From Velthaea sp965214335 (lineage in GTDB: Bacteria; Vulcanimicrobiota; Vulcanimicrobiia; Vulcanimicrobiales; Vulcanimicrobiaceae): a DNA stretch of 64,000 nt. The stretch lies in the NCBI GenBank assembly GCA_965214335.1, contig CBDCBO010000005.1, positions 806,001-870,000 of the forward strand. The letters are read 5' to 3'. Positions 11,709 through 20,759 of this stretch are shown piece after piece (position 1 is the first letter of the stretch; the number at the start of each line of letters is the position of its first letter). The notes beneath the pieces are model-generated. The model did not search any database. It saw nothing but the letters and a program-made list of their open reading frames with translations, and was not told the origin of the DNA. The translations under genes and the position numbers were made by a program.

Positions 11709-11804
11709 ACGTTCTTGGCTACCCGCACCGACACGGACTGGTTTCGTTTGCCGCGCGAATCAGTCGACTGGCGGCCGCGCTCGCTAGATGCTCACTCGAT
11801 ACTG

Positions 11805-12524
11805 CTAACGGATGAGATATGTAATCGTGACCGAACGGGCAACTTCCAGGTCGCTTGGCGTTATGGTCGTCGGCACCGATTCGGCCGCCCGGGCCATGCT
11901 CATCGCCATCGGTAGCTCACGCGCCGGCGCAAGCTCATTGCCGATGCGTAAAATGCGCACGATCTGCACGCGCGCCGCGCCGGCCATCGCTTGCGCTTGG
12001 GCTGCCGCGTCGCCAACCGCGGCGGCGAGCGCGGCTCGCTCGACCGCGCGCCGGTCGTGAAAGCCGTAGGCGACGCCGTTAATTTGCGTCGCACCCGCGG
12101 CAGTCGCATCATCGATGACGGCGCCCGTCCGGCCGAGGTCACCGACAGTAATGCCGACAGACCGGTTGACGATGAAGCCGTACTGCTGACCCGCCTCGTT
12201 ACCCGCCGCACCGCCGGGTCGCGGATTGAAATACGATTGCAGCGAGGTTGATTCGATAGCGCTAGCGTTAATGCCGGCGACCGCAAGTTTGGCGATCAGC
12301 GCCGCGTACCGCCGGTTATTTTCCGACAGGGCTCGACCGGCATTGGGATCGTTTGTTACGATCGTCACGGCGACCGTCGCAAGGTCGGGCGCGCGTTTGA
12401 CGACGCCTTGACCCGTAACCGTCAGCGTCGCCTGCGGTACATCTTCGACCGCGTCGGCGACGCGCGGTGCACCGAGCAATGCGACCGTAAGCGCGGCAAT
12501 GAGAAACGGGCGGCGTGAGCGCAT
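11805..12524 (-). CDS. SIMPL (DUF541) domain periplasmic protein
   Basis: A 239-residue exported protein with a signal peptide (RRPFLIAALTVALLGAPRVADA). A SIMPL/DUF541 domain follows: TLTVTGQGVVKRAPDLATV, then NNRRYAALIAKLAVAGI, ESTSLQSYFNPRP and YGFIVNRSVGITVGDL. Family members such as E. coli YggE are periplasmic or outer-membrane associated and have been tied to oxidative stress tolerance, but their biochemistry is unclear. It lies upstream of the Clp-like operon on the same strand, 96 bases away, so shared transcription is possible. Confidence 0.88.
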   Translation of the reverse strand: MRSRRPFLIAALTVALLGAPRVADAVEDVPQATLTVTGQGVVKRAPDLATVAVTIVTNDPNAGRALSENNRRYAALIAKLAVAGINASAIESTSLQSYFNPRPGGAAGNEAGQQYGFIVNRSVGITVGDLGRTGAVIDDATAAGATQINGVAYGFHDRRAVERAALAAAVGDAAAQAQAMAGAARVQIVRILRIGNELAPARELPMAMSMARAAESVPTTITPSDLEVARSVTITYLIR

Positions 12525-12709
12525 GCTTTTCTCAACGCGAAGAAGCTCGTATTCGTCGGCACCGGCGCGCGCCTCGGTGGCGCGGGCGGTCGGCTAGCTA
12601 AACGAGCAAGCGAAAATTCTCCCGATGCGTTTCGCGGCACCCTCCGGCTGGGAACAGTGTTTTCATGCAGGCGTCTCCTGCCGGCACTTCTGACCTGGAG
12701 GAAAGCATC

Positions 12710-12970
12710 GTGGGTATTCTCAGTTGGATCATCGTCGGCTTGGTCGCCGGCTTCTTGGCAAAATATGTCGTCCCCGGTGAGGGCCCCGGCGGTATCATCG
12801 GCGACATCATCATCGGCGTCATCGGCGCGTTCGTCGGTGGATTCGTCTTCAACATGTTCGGCCACGTGGGCGTCAACGGTCTCGATGTCTACAGCATTTT
12901 CGTCGCTTTCATCGGCGCCGTCGTTCTGCTTTTCATCCTGCGAGCGCTCAGCGGCCGGCGCGCCGTTTAG
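12710..12970 (+). CDS. GlsB/YeaQ/YmgE-family small stress membrane protein
   Basis: An 86-residue hydrophobic protein of the transglycosylase-associated (PF04226) family. It has three glycine-rich membrane helices: ILSWIIVGLVAGFLAKYVVP, then GGIIGDIIIGVIGAFVGGFV, then IFVAFIGAVVLLFILRALSG. GTG at 12710 is chosen over the upstream ATG 12665 because GGAGGA lies 8-13 bases before it and the family starts at this position. Relatives are general-stress or acid-stress proteins of the inner membrane. It is divergent from the SIMPL gene and monocistronic by position. Confidence 0.88.
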   Translation: MGILSWIIVGLVAGFLAKYVVPGEGPGGIIGDIIIGVIGAFVGGFVFNMFGHVGVNGLDVYSIFVAFIGAVVLLFILRALSGRRAV

Positions 12971-12998
12971 CGTCGCTTACCGCTTCGCCCGGCGTCAA

Positions 12999-13029
12999 AC
13001 GCGCACCAACCGTTACGGTCGGTGCGCGT
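12999..13029 (+). terminator. Strong hairpin after the GlsB-type gene
   Basis: A 9-bp perfect stem (ACGCGCACC with GGTGCGCGT) is extended, after an A/C mismatch, by three further pairs around a GTTAC loop. It lies 29 bases past the stop codon. Only a weak TTGCCCTT tail follows, so it is terminator-like rather than a textbook intrinsic terminator. Confidence 0.6.
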
Positions 13030-13209
13030 TGCCCTTAGCGGGCTTGCGTGGGCTGCGCCGCGACCGGCGCGCGCAGCGAACGAAGCGTAAGCCGGCCCGC
13101 CTCGGCGCCGCCGTTGGTTACCCGACTCGCGCCCCCGCGAAGGACCTCGGGGCAACGCGGCTAAGGGGACGTCTCACCCCAACGAACAGAGAGGCACACC
13201 GACCGTTTC

Positions 13210-13452
13210 ATGGCGTACATCATCACTGAACCTTGCATCGGCACGAAAGACAAATCGTGCGTCGACGTATGCCCGGTCGACTGTATTCATGGTTCGGACG
13301 ACGATACGCAGCTGTTCATCGATCCCGAAGTGTGCATCGATTGCGGCGCTTGCGTTTCGGCTTGCCCGGTTGAAGCTATTTATGCCGATTCCGACGTTCC
13401 CGACAAGTGGAAGAGTTTTATCGAAGTCAACGCGGATTTCTATAAAAAATAA
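13210..13452 (+). CDS. fdxA: 7Fe/8Fe-type ferredoxin
   Basis: An 80-residue ferredoxin with two cluster motifs. The N-terminal one has cysteines at 9, 17, 21 and 25 (C-x7-C-x3-C-x3-C), the spacing of the [3Fe-4S]/[4Fe-4S] 7Fe ferredoxins. The C-terminal one has cysteines at 42, 45, 48 and 52 (CIDCGACVSACP). The ending DKWKSFIEVNADFYK is also typical. It is a cytoplasmic low-potential electron carrier. It lies 27 bases before the methyltransferase of the ketosynthase operon and might feed electrons to the FAD enzyme there, but FdxA is also a common housekeeping protein. Confidence 0.95.
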   Translation: MAYIITEPCIGTKDKSCVDVCPVDCIHGSDDDTQLFIDPEVCIDCGACVSACPVEAIYADSDVPDKWKSFIEVNADFYKK

Positions 13453-13479
13453 CGATCAGCGCCGGCCGGTGATGCGCGC

Positions 13480-14178
13480 GTGAAGCGTATCGTCGCGCGC
13501 GAGTTGATGGACGATCCGGTTGATTCAATCGCTGAACTCGAAGGCAACTTACGCGACATCGCGTTCGCGAATCGGATGTTTGGCGGTATCGGGCCGGTCC
13601 GGCGCGCCGTACGGCAGTCCGGAGCGCGAACGCTGCTCGATGTTTGTTGCGGTAGTGCCGACATTCCGCTCGCGGTGGTACGCGACGCTCGCCGCCGGGG
13701 TGTAGCGCTCGCCGTAACCGTGCTCGACTGCAGCGAAGCGATGCTCGCGATTGCTCGCCGCCGAGCGTGCGCCGAACCCGGACTTATTTTCACTGCCGGC
13801 GACGCGGCGGCGCTCCCGTTCGGCGACGCCAGTTTCGATGTGGTCAGTTGCAGTTTAGCCTTGCATCATTTCGAGCCGGACGCCGCGCGCCGGCTGCTGC
13901 GCGAGATCCGGCGCGTCGCGCGGATCGTCCCAGTTGTCAGCGACCTGCGCCGATCGCGCCTGGCCTACGCCGCAGCGCTGGGCTGGTCGCGCACGTCAGG
14001 CAATCGGCTCACACGCAACGACGCTCCGCTTTCGGTGCGCCGCGCCTACACGCCGGATGAAGCGCAGCGGTTAGCGGCGGCGGCCGGCTGGCCGGCGCCG
14101 CAGGTTCGGCGCGAGGCGTTCTTTCGAATGACGCTGTCGGACGGATCGACGCCCGCACGCGCGGAGCGGCTGCGCTGA
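13480..14178 (+). CDS. SAM-dependent methyltransferase (class I) of the ketosynthase operon
   Basis: A 232-residue class I methyltransferase. Motif I is LLDVCCGSADIPL, an acidic post-I position lies in VTVLDCSEAML, and GDAAALPFGDASFDVVSCSLALHHF covers motifs II and III. The N-terminal RELMDDPVDSIAELEGNLRD resembles methyltransferases that sit beside polyketide synthases and FAD reductases; I recall this pattern mostly from type III PKS loci. It starts with GTG at 13480. Its stop lies only nine bases before the FAD oxidoreductase start. Substrate is unknown, probably a phenolic or carboxylic polyketide product. Confidence 0.85.
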   Translation: MKRIVARELMDDPVDSIAELEGNLRDIAFANRMFGGIGPVRRAVRQSGARTLLDVCCGSADIPLAVVRDARRRGVALAVTVLDCSEAMLAIARRRACAEPGLIFTAGDAAALPFGDASFDVVSCSLALHHFEPDAARRLLREIRRVARIVPVVSDLRRSRLAYAAALGWSRTSGNRLTRNDAPLSVRRAYTPDEAQRLAAAAGWPAPQVRREAFFRMTLSDGSTPARAERLR

Positions 14179-14186
14179 GCGAGGTT

Positions 14187-15350
14187 GTGGTTGTCGGCGG
14201 CGGCCCGGCGGGGAGCGCCACCGCGCTGACGCTGGCCCGGGCCGGAATAGCCGTGACGCTCATCGAGCGTGCCACCTTTCCACGGCGCAAAGTTTGCGGC
14301 GAGTATCAAAATAGCGGTGCCGTGAACGAACTGGATCGTTTAGGCGTCCTTGAAGCGGTGCAACAGATCAGCCGTCCACTCCGTGGTATCCGGCTCGTGC
14401 CGCAGCACGCGGCTCCGGTCGAACTGTGTTTTCCGCGTCCGGCGCTCGCCTGCGACCGCGCATCGCTCGACGCGCTGCTGCTGACGGCGGCGGCCGATGC
14501 GGGGGTGCGCGTAATCACGGGCCGGGTCGAAGCACTTCTCTTCGAGGGCTCGCGCGTGAACGGAGTCGTCTATCGCGATGCGGCCGGCCAAACCCAACGT
14601 CTATCGGCACGCTTCGTGGCCGGCGCCGACGGCGCCGGCTCGGTCGTCGCCCGCAAACTCGGTTTGACACGCGCGCGCGCGCAGGCCGGGCGGTTCGCGA
14701 TCGGCGGCCATTACGGTGGTTTCGGCGACCTTGACGCGTTTGTCGAAATGTATGTCGGCGGCGGCGCGTATTTCGCGATCAACCCGCTCGACCCAACGCG
14801 CGCCAACGTCATGGTCGTGGTGCCGCATGCGGCGCTCGAACGCTGGTCGGCCGACGTGGACGGCGGCGTGCGCGGCAAAGCGGCGGAACTCGGCGGCGGC
14901 CGCCGGTCGTTTGCGGGCGTCGAGCGAATCGGTGCCCGCGTCGCCGTCGGTCCGCTCGCCCATCGGGTCCGCGCGCCGATCGCGCCGGGTGCGTTACTCG
15001 TGGGTGACGCTGCCGGTTTTCTCAATCCGTTCACCGGTCAAGGCGTTTATTTGGCGCTGGCCGGGGCGCGCCTGGCCAGCGCCGCGATCCTGACCGCGCT
15101 GCGCGAGCGCGCCGCCGAAGCGACGGCGTTCGAACGGTACGCGGCCGCGCGCCGGCGCGACTATTTCACTCGTAGCGCGCTGTGCAGCCTCGTTACCATG
15201 CTCGTCGATGTCGCGCCGCTGGCGCGCCGGGTCGCGCGGCGTCTGCATCGCGATCCCGCCGCGCGCGTCACGCTCATGAACGCGCTGGCCGGCGCAAGCG
15301 CGCCGAGCGCCGCGCTCGCGCCGGCGTTCCTCGGCCGGCTGTTGCTATGA
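14187..15350 (+). CDS. FAD-dependent oxidoreductase, geranylgeranyl-reductase/FixC-like
   Basis: A 387-residue flavoprotein. The dinucleotide-binding GGGPAGSATALTLARAG is at the very N-terminus, with an acidic end of strand 2 (TLIERATF). KVCGEYQNSGA, VAGADGAGSVVARKLGL and the second FAD motif LLVGDAAGFLNPFTGQGV follow. Such enzymes hydroxylate or reduce polyketide and isoprenoid substrates. The GTG at 14187 leaves no residues before strand 1, so a non-standard CTG start at 14175 is possible. The stop overlaps the next ATG (ATGA at 15347-15350). Confidence 0.88.
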   Translation: MVVGGGPAGSATALTLARAGIAVTLIERATFPRRKVCGEYQNSGAVNELDRLGVLEAVQQISRPLRGIRLVPQHAAPVELCFPRPALACDRASLDALLLTAAADAGVRVITGRVEALLFEGSRVNGVVYRDAAGQTQRLSARFVAGADGAGSVVARKLGLTRARAQAGRFAIGGHYGGFGDLDAFVEMYVGGGAYFAINPLDPTRANVMVVVPHAALERWSADVDGGVRGKAAELGGGRRSFAGVERIGARVAVGPLAHRVRAPIAPGALLVGDAAGFLNPFTGQGVYLALAGARLASAAILTALRERAAEATAFERYAAARRRDYFTRSALCSLVTMLVDVAPLARRVARRLHRDPAARVTLMNALAGASAPSAALAPAFLGRLLL

Positions 15351-15799
15351 CCGTGACGTCGACGAGCATCGATATCGCGGCTCCGGTCGGCACGGTATTC
15401 GCCTTGGCCGCCGCGACGGCACGCTGGCCGCTGATCTTGCCCCACTATCGCTACGTGCGCGTCCACGCGCGCAGCGGGTCGCGGCAGGTTCTGGAAATGG
15501 CTGCCTGGCGGCATGTGTTTCCGTTACGCTGGGTCGCCGAGCAGACCGACGATGCCGACCGGCCGCACCTCGCCTTCCGCCACATCGCCGGACCGACGCG
15601 CGGCATGGAAGTCGAGTGGCTGTTCGAGCCGGCCGGCGCGTCGACGCGCGTAACGATCGTGCATCGGTTGGAATTCGCGTTCCCGGTGCTCGCGGCATTC
15701 CTGGGCCGCTACGTCGTCGGCGAATACTTCATCACCGGGGTCGCCAAACGCACCCTCGCATGCATGAAACGGGTCGCCGAAGCAGCTCCGGCCGGATGA
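15347..15799 (+). CDS. SRPBCC-family polyketide cyclase/dehydrase-like protein
   Basis: A 150-residue START/SRPBCC-fold protein. It begins TSTSIDIAAPVGTVFALAA, followed by WPLILPHYRYVRV, a central FRHIAGPTRGMEVEWLFEP and a C-terminal helix (YVVGEYFITGVAKRTLACMK). Family members include aromatic polyketide cyclases and lipid-binding proteins. Overlaps with both neighbours (ATGA at each end) place it firmly in the ketosynthase operon, where a cyclase role is a reasonable inference. The sequence does not identify a catalytic residue. Confidence 0.82.
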   Translation: MTVTSTSIDIAAPVGTVFALAAATARWPLILPHYRYVRVHARSGSRQVLEMAAWRHVFPLRWVAEQTDDADRPHLAFRHIAGPTRGMEVEWLFEPAGASTRVTIVHRLEFAFPVLAAFLGRYVVGEYFITGVAKRTLACMKRVAEAAPAG

Positions 15800-17028
15800 C
15801 GGGCGACCACCGGGTCGTCGTCACCGGGATCGGCGTGGTCACGCCGCTGGGCATCGGCAAAGACCTGTTTTGGCGCAACGTGCTGTCGCGCGCGGTGGCG
15901 GTGAAGCCGCTGACGCGCTTTGCGACCGACGGTTACCGCTCGCGGCTGGCGGCCGCCATAGACGACTTCGAGCCGGCTGATTTTCTGAGCGAGAAGCGCC
16001 GCCGCTGGACCGACCGTTTTTCGCAATTCTCAGTTGCCGCCGCCCGGCTCGCGCTCGATGACGCCGGTTTCATGCCCCAGGGCGACACCAGCGACATCGG
16101 CGTGTATATCGGATCGGCGCTCGCCGGCCTCGGGTATGCCGACGAACAGCACGATGTGTTTCGCGCCAAGGGTTTGGAAGGGGTGCGGCCGCTGCTGGCA
16201 ATTTCCGTCTTCGGCGGAGCATCGACGTGTAACGTCGCGATCGAGTTCGGCTTGACCGGACCGACCGTTGCCAACGCCAATTCGTGCGCCTCGGGAGCCG
16301 TCGCCATCGGTGATGCCTTCCGCGCCATCGCGCGCGGTGACGTGCGCGCGGCGCTCGCCGGTGGCGTCGAAGCGCCGTTGTCGCCGCTCATTTTCGGGGC
16401 CTTCACCGTCATTCGCGCCATGTCGACGCGCAACGCCGATCCGCCGGGCGCGAGCCGGCCGTTCGACCGCGAACGCGACGGATTCGTCATGGCCGAAGGT
16501 GCCGGTGTGTTGTTTTTGGAGCGCTACGACGATGCCCGCGCGCGCGAAGCTTTCATCTACGGCGAAGTTGCCGGGTACGGCTCTTCCAACGATGCCTATC
16601 ACATGTCGGCGCCGCTCCCGGACGGAGCGCAAAGCGCTTCAGCGATGCAACGCGCGCTGCTCGATGCCGCAGTCGACCCGGACGACGTCGACGTCGTCAA
16701 CGCGCACGGATCGGGCACGCTGCTGGGTGACCGCAGCGAAGCCGTGGCGATCGGCCGGGCATTCGCCGGCCGCGACGTCGCAGTGACCGCTACCAAAGGC
16801 CAGCACGGGCACGCGCTCGGCGCTTCCGGCGCGTGGGAGGCGGCCTTGTCGGTGTTGACCTTAACGCACGGAATCGTACCCGGAACCGTCAATACCATCG
16901 ACCTCGATCCGGAGTGTCCGCTCGCGATCGTTCGAGAAGCGGTCGCGTCCGCTCCCCGGGTCATTCTGAGCAACAGCGCCGGATTCGGTGGAATCAATGC
17001 AGCTCTCGTCTTCCGTCGCATCGAGTAA
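15796..17028 (+). CDS. Beta-ketoacyl-ACP synthase (FabF-like, probably secondary metabolism)
   Basis: A 410-residue condensing enzyme. The active cysteine is C164 in NSCASGA, the first histidine H304 in NAHGSGT and the second H339 in KGQHGHALGASGA, so the Cys-His-His triad is complete. FDRERDGFVMAEGAG and the C-terminal SNSAGFGGINAALVF are family hallmarks. NSCASGA and KGQHGHAL differ from the usual TACATG and KSMTGH, which argues for a specialised enzyme rather than the housekeeping FabF. No acyl carrier protein, FabG or malonyltransferase lies nearby, so these must come from elsewhere. ATG 15796 overlaps the SRPBCC stop. Confidence 0.92.
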   Translation: MTGDHRVVVTGIGVVTPLGIGKDLFWRNVLSRAVAVKPLTRFATDGYRSRLAAAIDDFEPADFLSEKRRRWTDRFSQFSVAAARLALDDAGFMPQGDTSDIGVYIGSALAGLGYADEQHDVFRAKGLEGVRPLLAISVFGGASTCNVAIEFGLTGPTVANANSCASGAVAIGDAFRAIARGDVRAALAGGVEAPLSPLIFGAFTVIRAMSTRNADPPGASRPFDRERDGFVMAEGAGVLFLERYDDARAREAFIYGEVAGYGSSNDAYHMSAPLPDGAQSASAMQRALLDAAVDPDDVDVVNAHGSGTLLGDRSEAVAIGRAFAGRDVAVTATKGQHGHALGASGAWEAALSVLTLTHGIVPGTVNTIDLDPECPLAIVREAVASAPRVILSNSAGFGGINAALVFRRIE

Positions 17029-17029
17029 A

Positions 17030-17701
17030 ATGCGTCTGCCGCCGGTGGTCGTGCAAGATGTTTACAAATCATACGCCGGCAGCGGCGATACGGTCAGCGC
17101 TCTAGCCGGAGTCTCGCTCGAAGTGCAAGCCGGCGAAATGGTCGCGCTCGTCGGACCGAGCGGCTGCGGTAAAAGCACGCTCTTGAATTTGGTCGGCTGT
17201 GTCGACGTGCCGACCTCGGGCCGCATCATCGTGGACGGCTGTGTGACCGGTGACCTCGGTGACGATGCGTTGACGGTGCTGCGGCGCGACCGCGTCGGCA
17301 CGATCTTCCAATTCTTCAATCTGCTGCCGGCGTTGACGGTGTTCGACAACATCGGCTTGCCGCTGGTGCTGCGCCGTTTGCCGCGCGCGCAGATTGCGCT
17401 CAAGGTCGACCGCGCCATGGCCGACGTCGGGATCAGCGAGAAGCGACACGCCTATCCGGCTCAAATTTCAGGGGGCCAGATGCAGCGCGCGGCGATCGCC
17501 CGGGCCATCGTTCATGCACCGGCGATTATTCTCGCCGACGAGCCGACGGGCAACCTCGACACCGCCAACGGACGGAACGTGCTGCGGTTGCTGCGCGCGC
17601 TCGCCGATGGCGGCCAAGCCTTGCTGATGGCCACACATAGCACCGAAGCCGCGGCGATTTGCGATCGCACCATCTACATGCAGGACGGCCGCATCGTGTA
17701 G
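17030..17701 (+). CDS. ABC transporter ATPase, LolD/MacB type
   Basis: A 223-residue ATPase. Walker A is GPSGCGKST, the Q-loop is IFQFFNLLPALTV, the signature ISGGQMQRAAIARAI, Walker B IILADEPTGNLD and the H-loop ATHS. LPALTV and PTGNLDT place it with the LolD/MacB/FtsE branch that works with FtsX-type permeases. ATG 17030 follows the ketosynthase stop by one base, so it belongs to the biosynthetic operon. The natural partner permease and an AttH-like protein lie at 21554-25293, beyond the che genes. It may export or protect against the operon product. Confidence 0.9.
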   Translation: MRLPPVVVQDVYKSYAGSGDTVSALAGVSLEVQAGEMVALVGPSGCGKSTLLNLVGCVDVPTSGRIIVDGCVTGDLGDDALTVLRRDRVGTIFQFFNLLPALTVFDNIGLPLVLRRLPRAQIALKVDRAMADVGISEKRHAYPAQISGGQMQRAAIARAIVHAPAIILADEPTGNLDTANGRNVLRLLRALADGGQALLMATHSTEAAAICDRTIYMQDGRIV

Positions 17702-17831
17702 ATACGCGCACGGTTCTCATAAACGGCGGGGCTCGGGCCGAAATACTCTGCGTGGATAGAACACGGTGTATACTCGAGGGGGCGGGCGGCGTTCCCGGTG
17801 CGTTCGGTATCGTCGCGGCAAACGGGCGACT

Positions 17832-18194
17832 GTGAAGACGATCTTAACGGTTGACGACTCACCGTCGATTCGCCAAATGGTGGCCTTTACGTTAGCCGGC
17901 GCGGGCTATACCGTCGTTCAGGCGGTCGACGGCGTCGACGGGTTAGCCAAGGCCAACGCGACGAGCGCCGATCTCGTTTTGACCGATCAGAACATGCCCA
18001 ACGCCGATGGCCTGACGCTCATTCGCGGACTGCGCAAGCTCCCGAAGTACGCCCGGACGCCGATTCTGGTGCTCACCACCGAAGCCGGCGACGACATGAA
18101 AGCCAAAGGCAAAGCGGCCGGCGCCACCGGCTGGATCGTAAAACCGTTCGATCCGGTAACGCTGCTCAATGTCGTGAAAAAGGTCCTCGGGTAA
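17832..18194 (+). CDS. cheY: Chemotaxis response regulator CheY
   Basis: A 120-residue single receiver domain. The acidic pair is VDDS at 8-9, the phosphoacceptor is D52 in LVLTDQNMPNADG, the switch threonine lies in ILVLTTEAG and the conserved lysine in GWIVKPFDP. The GTG at 17832 is chosen because the receiver fold begins there; an upstream ATG would add 22 Arg-rich residues. It lies six bases before cheA and probably starts the che operon. It controls the motor or another output in the cytoplasm; no flagellar or pilus genes are present in the window. Confidence 0.93.
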   Translation: MKTILTVDDSPSIRQMVAFTLAGAGYTVVQAVDGVDGLAKANATSADLVLTDQNMPNADGLTLIRGLRKLPKYARTPILVLTTEAGDDMKAKGKAAGATGWIVKPFDPVTLLNVVKKVLG

Positions 18195-18200
18195 GGCGGC

Positions 18201-20252
18201 GTGTCGATCGATCTCTCGCGCTTTCACCAGGGCTTCTTCGACGAGGTCGAGGAGCATATCGAAAAGATCGAATCGGAGCTCATGGGCCTCGGTGTGAACG
18301 AGCCCGCGAACGCCGATTTCGACGGCGTTTTTCGCGCCGCGCATTCGATCAAGGGCGGTAGCGGCACGTTCGGCTTCACCGAGATGGCGCACTTCACCCA
18401 TATTTTAGAGTCGGTACTCGACCGGCTGCGCCACGCGGAAATTCGCCTAACGTTCGCCATGGTCGACGTCTTTCTGCGCGCGTGCGACGTCCTGCGGGCG
18501 CAGCTCGCGGCCTATCGCGGCGGTACGCCGATCGGTGATGTGTCGACCACCGAATCGGCCGCGGAGCTGCAGCTTTTGCAAGCCGCGCCGGCCGACACAG
18601 CGGCGGCGGTCGGCCCCACACTGGCACCGCAGCGTAGTTTTACGATCGTCTTATGCCCCAGCGGCACGGCCGAAGATCGAGCCGCGAACTACGCGGCATT
18701 GCATGCGGCACTGGCCGAACTCGGGCCGTTGACGACGGCGCCCGAGCAGTGCGCGGAAAACGAGCCGTGGACCTTCACCTTGCGCAGCAGCGTGGGCGAC
18801 GACAGCTTGAACGAGCTGCTCGGCTTCATCATCGACGATCCGGCCGATGCGACGATAACGGCCGGCGCGGTCGCCGAAACGGCGCCTGAACCCGACGGCT
18901 TCGGCTTCTTTACCGATAGCCCGGGTGCGCCCGAAGAAGCCGACGCCGCATTCGGCTTTTTCGCCGATGGCCCGGGTGCTCCGGCAGCCCAAGCAACGGC
19001 CACCGCGGGCGCGGCAAACCGTGCGCCGGGCGCCGCTAAAGTGCCCAAGCCGAGCCCGGCCCCGAGCAAAGACGCCGATTCCACCATCCGGGTCAGCTTG
19101 ACCAAAGTCGACCAACTCATCAATCTCGTCGGTGAAATGGTCATCGCGCAGTCGCGGCTGGAACGCATCGCCGACGGTTTGGATCACGCGGCGTTCCACG
19201 ATTTGCAAGCCGCGGTGATGCAAATGCAGCACAACATGCGCGACCTGCAACAAGGCGTGATGTCGATTCGCATGCTGCCGTTGAAATCCGTGTTCGATCG
19301 CTTCCCGCGGATGGTCCGCGAACTGGCAACGAAGCTGGGCAAAACGGTGCGTCTGCAAACATCGGGCGAAGAGACCGTGCTCGACAAGGTACTGATCGAA
19401 CAACTTTCCGATCCGCTCACCCACCTCATTCGCAACGGACTCGACCACGGCATCGAATCACCCGAGGCGCGCCTGGCGGCGGGCAAGCCCGCCGAAGGTA
19501 CGCTGACGCTGCGCGCCTGGCACCAAGGCGGCGAAGTCATCATCGAGATCGGTGACGACGGCGGCGGACTCAATCGCGAAAAGATCTTGCAGAAAGCAAG
19601 CGAAGCCGGCTTGCCCTGCGCGCCGGACATGCCGCCGCGCGACGTGTGGCAACTTATTTTCGCGCCCGGCTTTTCGACCGCCGACGCGATCACCGATGTC
19701 TCCGGCCGCGGCGTCGGCATGGACGTCGTGAAGTCGAATATCACGCGCATCGGCGGTCATGTCGAAATTAGTTCAGAAGCCGGGCATGGCACGCACATCA
19801 CCATCCGGCTGCCGTTAACGCTGGCGATTCTGGACGGGTTGTCCGTCGTCGTGGGTGGTGAAATGTACATCATACCGCTGACGAACATCATCGAATCGTT
19901 GCGCCCGGAGCCCGGCGCGATCCGTCAGATCGCCGGCGGCGGCCGCATCATCCACATTCGTGATGAATACTTTCCGGTGATCACCTTGAGCGACGTGATG
20001 CCGCCGCGCGGCGTTGCCGCGCCGCGTGCCGACGGCGGCATTCTGGTATTGCTCGAGGCCGGAAACGGCCGCGTCGCACTGCTCGTCGACGACCTCGAAG
20101 GCCAGTATCAAGTCGTCATCAAGAGTCTCGAAACCAACTTCCGGCACGTCCGCGGGATTGCCGGCGCGACGGTCATGGGCAATGGCCGGGTCGCACTCAT
20201 CGTCGACGTTGCTTCGTTCGTTCGTCACGCCGGCGTACGCGCGGTGGCCTAG
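18201..20252 (+). CDS. cheA: Chemotaxis histidine kinase CheA
   Basis: A 683-residue kinase. The HPt domain carries the phosphorylated His48 in FRAAHSIKGGSGTFGF. A variable linker holds two copies of a FGFF-x-D-x-PGAP motif near residues 233-260. The P3 dimerisation helices (LINLVGEMVIAQSRLERIAD) follow, then the ATPase domain with LTHLIRNGLDHGIE, IGDDGGGLN and GRGVGMDVVKSNI. A C-terminal CheW-like regulatory domain completes it. The GTG start is preceded by TAAGGCGG. It autophosphorylates and passes phosphate to CheY. The order cheY-cheA-cheW-cheD is compact. Confidence 0.96.
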   Translation: MSIDLSRFHQGFFDEVEEHIEKIESELMGLGVNEPANADFDGVFRAAHSIKGGSGTFGFTEMAHFTHILESVLDRLRHAEIRLTFAMVDVFLRACDVLRAQLAAYRGGTPIGDVSTTESAAELQLLQAAPADTAAAVGPTLAPQRSFTIVLCPSGTAEDRAANYAALHAALAELGPLTTAPEQCAENEPWTFTLRSSVGDDSLNELLGFIIDDPADATITAGAVAETAPEPDGFGFFTDSPGAPEEADAAFGFFADGPGAPAAQATATAGAANRAPGAAKVPKPSPAPSKDADSTIRVSLTKVDQLINLVGEMVIAQSRLERIADGLDHAAFHDLQAAVMQMQHNMRDLQQGVMSIRMLPLKSVFDRFPRMVRELATKLGKTVRLQTSGEETVLDKVLIEQLSDPLTHLIRNGLDHGIESPEARLAAGKPAEGTLTLRAWHQGGEVIIEIGDDGGGLNREKILQKASEAGLPCAPDMPPRDVWQLIFAPGFSTADAITDVSGRGVGMDVVKSNITRIGGHVEISSEAGHGTHITIRLPLTLAILDGLSVVVGGEMYIIPLTNIIESLRPEPGAIRQIAGGGRIIHIRDEYFPVITLSDVMPPRGVAAPRADGGILVLLEAGNGRVALLVDDLEGQYQVVIKSLETNFRHVRGIAGATVMGNGRVALIVDVASFVRHAGVRAVA

Positions 20253-20264
20253 GAGCGAATTGTC

Positions 20265-20759
20265 ATGACCCAACTCGATACACTCGACGCAACTCAAACG
20301 CGCGAGATGCTGACCTTCCGTTTAGGCAGTGAAGCGTACGGCATCAATATTCTCAAGGTTCAGGAGATCCGCGGCTGCGACCCGGTAACGCCGATCGCGG
20401 GAATGCCGGAATTCATTCGCGGTGTCATCGATCTTCGCGGCGTGATCGTCCCGATCGTCGATATGCGACTGAAATTCGCGCTGCCCGATGCGGCGTGCGA
20501 CGCCTTTACCGTCGTCATCATTCTCAACGTTCGCGATCGGGTCATCGGCATCGTGGTCGACGCCGTATCCGACGTCGTCACGTTTACGAGCGAACAGATC
20601 CGTCCCGTGCCGGAGTTCAGCACGCAACTCGACACCAAATACATCTTGGGTTTGGCTCGACTCGATGACCAAATGGTGATCTTGCTCGACATCGAGCATC
20701 TGCTCGCGAGCCCCGAGATGCAACTCACGGACGCTGCCGTTGCCGCGCTCGACGCCTAA
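20265..20759 (+). CDS. cheW: Chemotaxis coupling protein CheW
   Basis: A 164-residue CheW with the paired SH3-like fold: LTFRLGSEAYGINILKVQEI, then PEFIRGVIDLRGVIVPIVDM, VVDAVSDVV and a C-terminal LDDQMVILLDIEHLL. It links chemoreceptors to CheA. AGGAG lies upstream of the ATG and the gene follows cheA by 12 bases. No receptor gene is present in the window. Confidence 0.95.
   Translation: MTQLDTLDATQTREMLTFRLGSEAYGINILKVQEIRGCDPVTPIAGMPEFIRGVIDLRGVIVPIVDMRLKFALPDAACDAFTVVIILNVRDRVIGIVVDAVSDVVTFTSEQIRPVPEFSTQLDTKYILGLARLDDQMVILLDIEHLLASPEMQLTDAAVAALDA

Noticed and set aside
13031..13209. Small reverse frame between the GlsB-type gene and ferredoxin
   Set aside because: Arg-rich product without motif or ribosome binding site; the region more likely holds the ferredoxin promoter.
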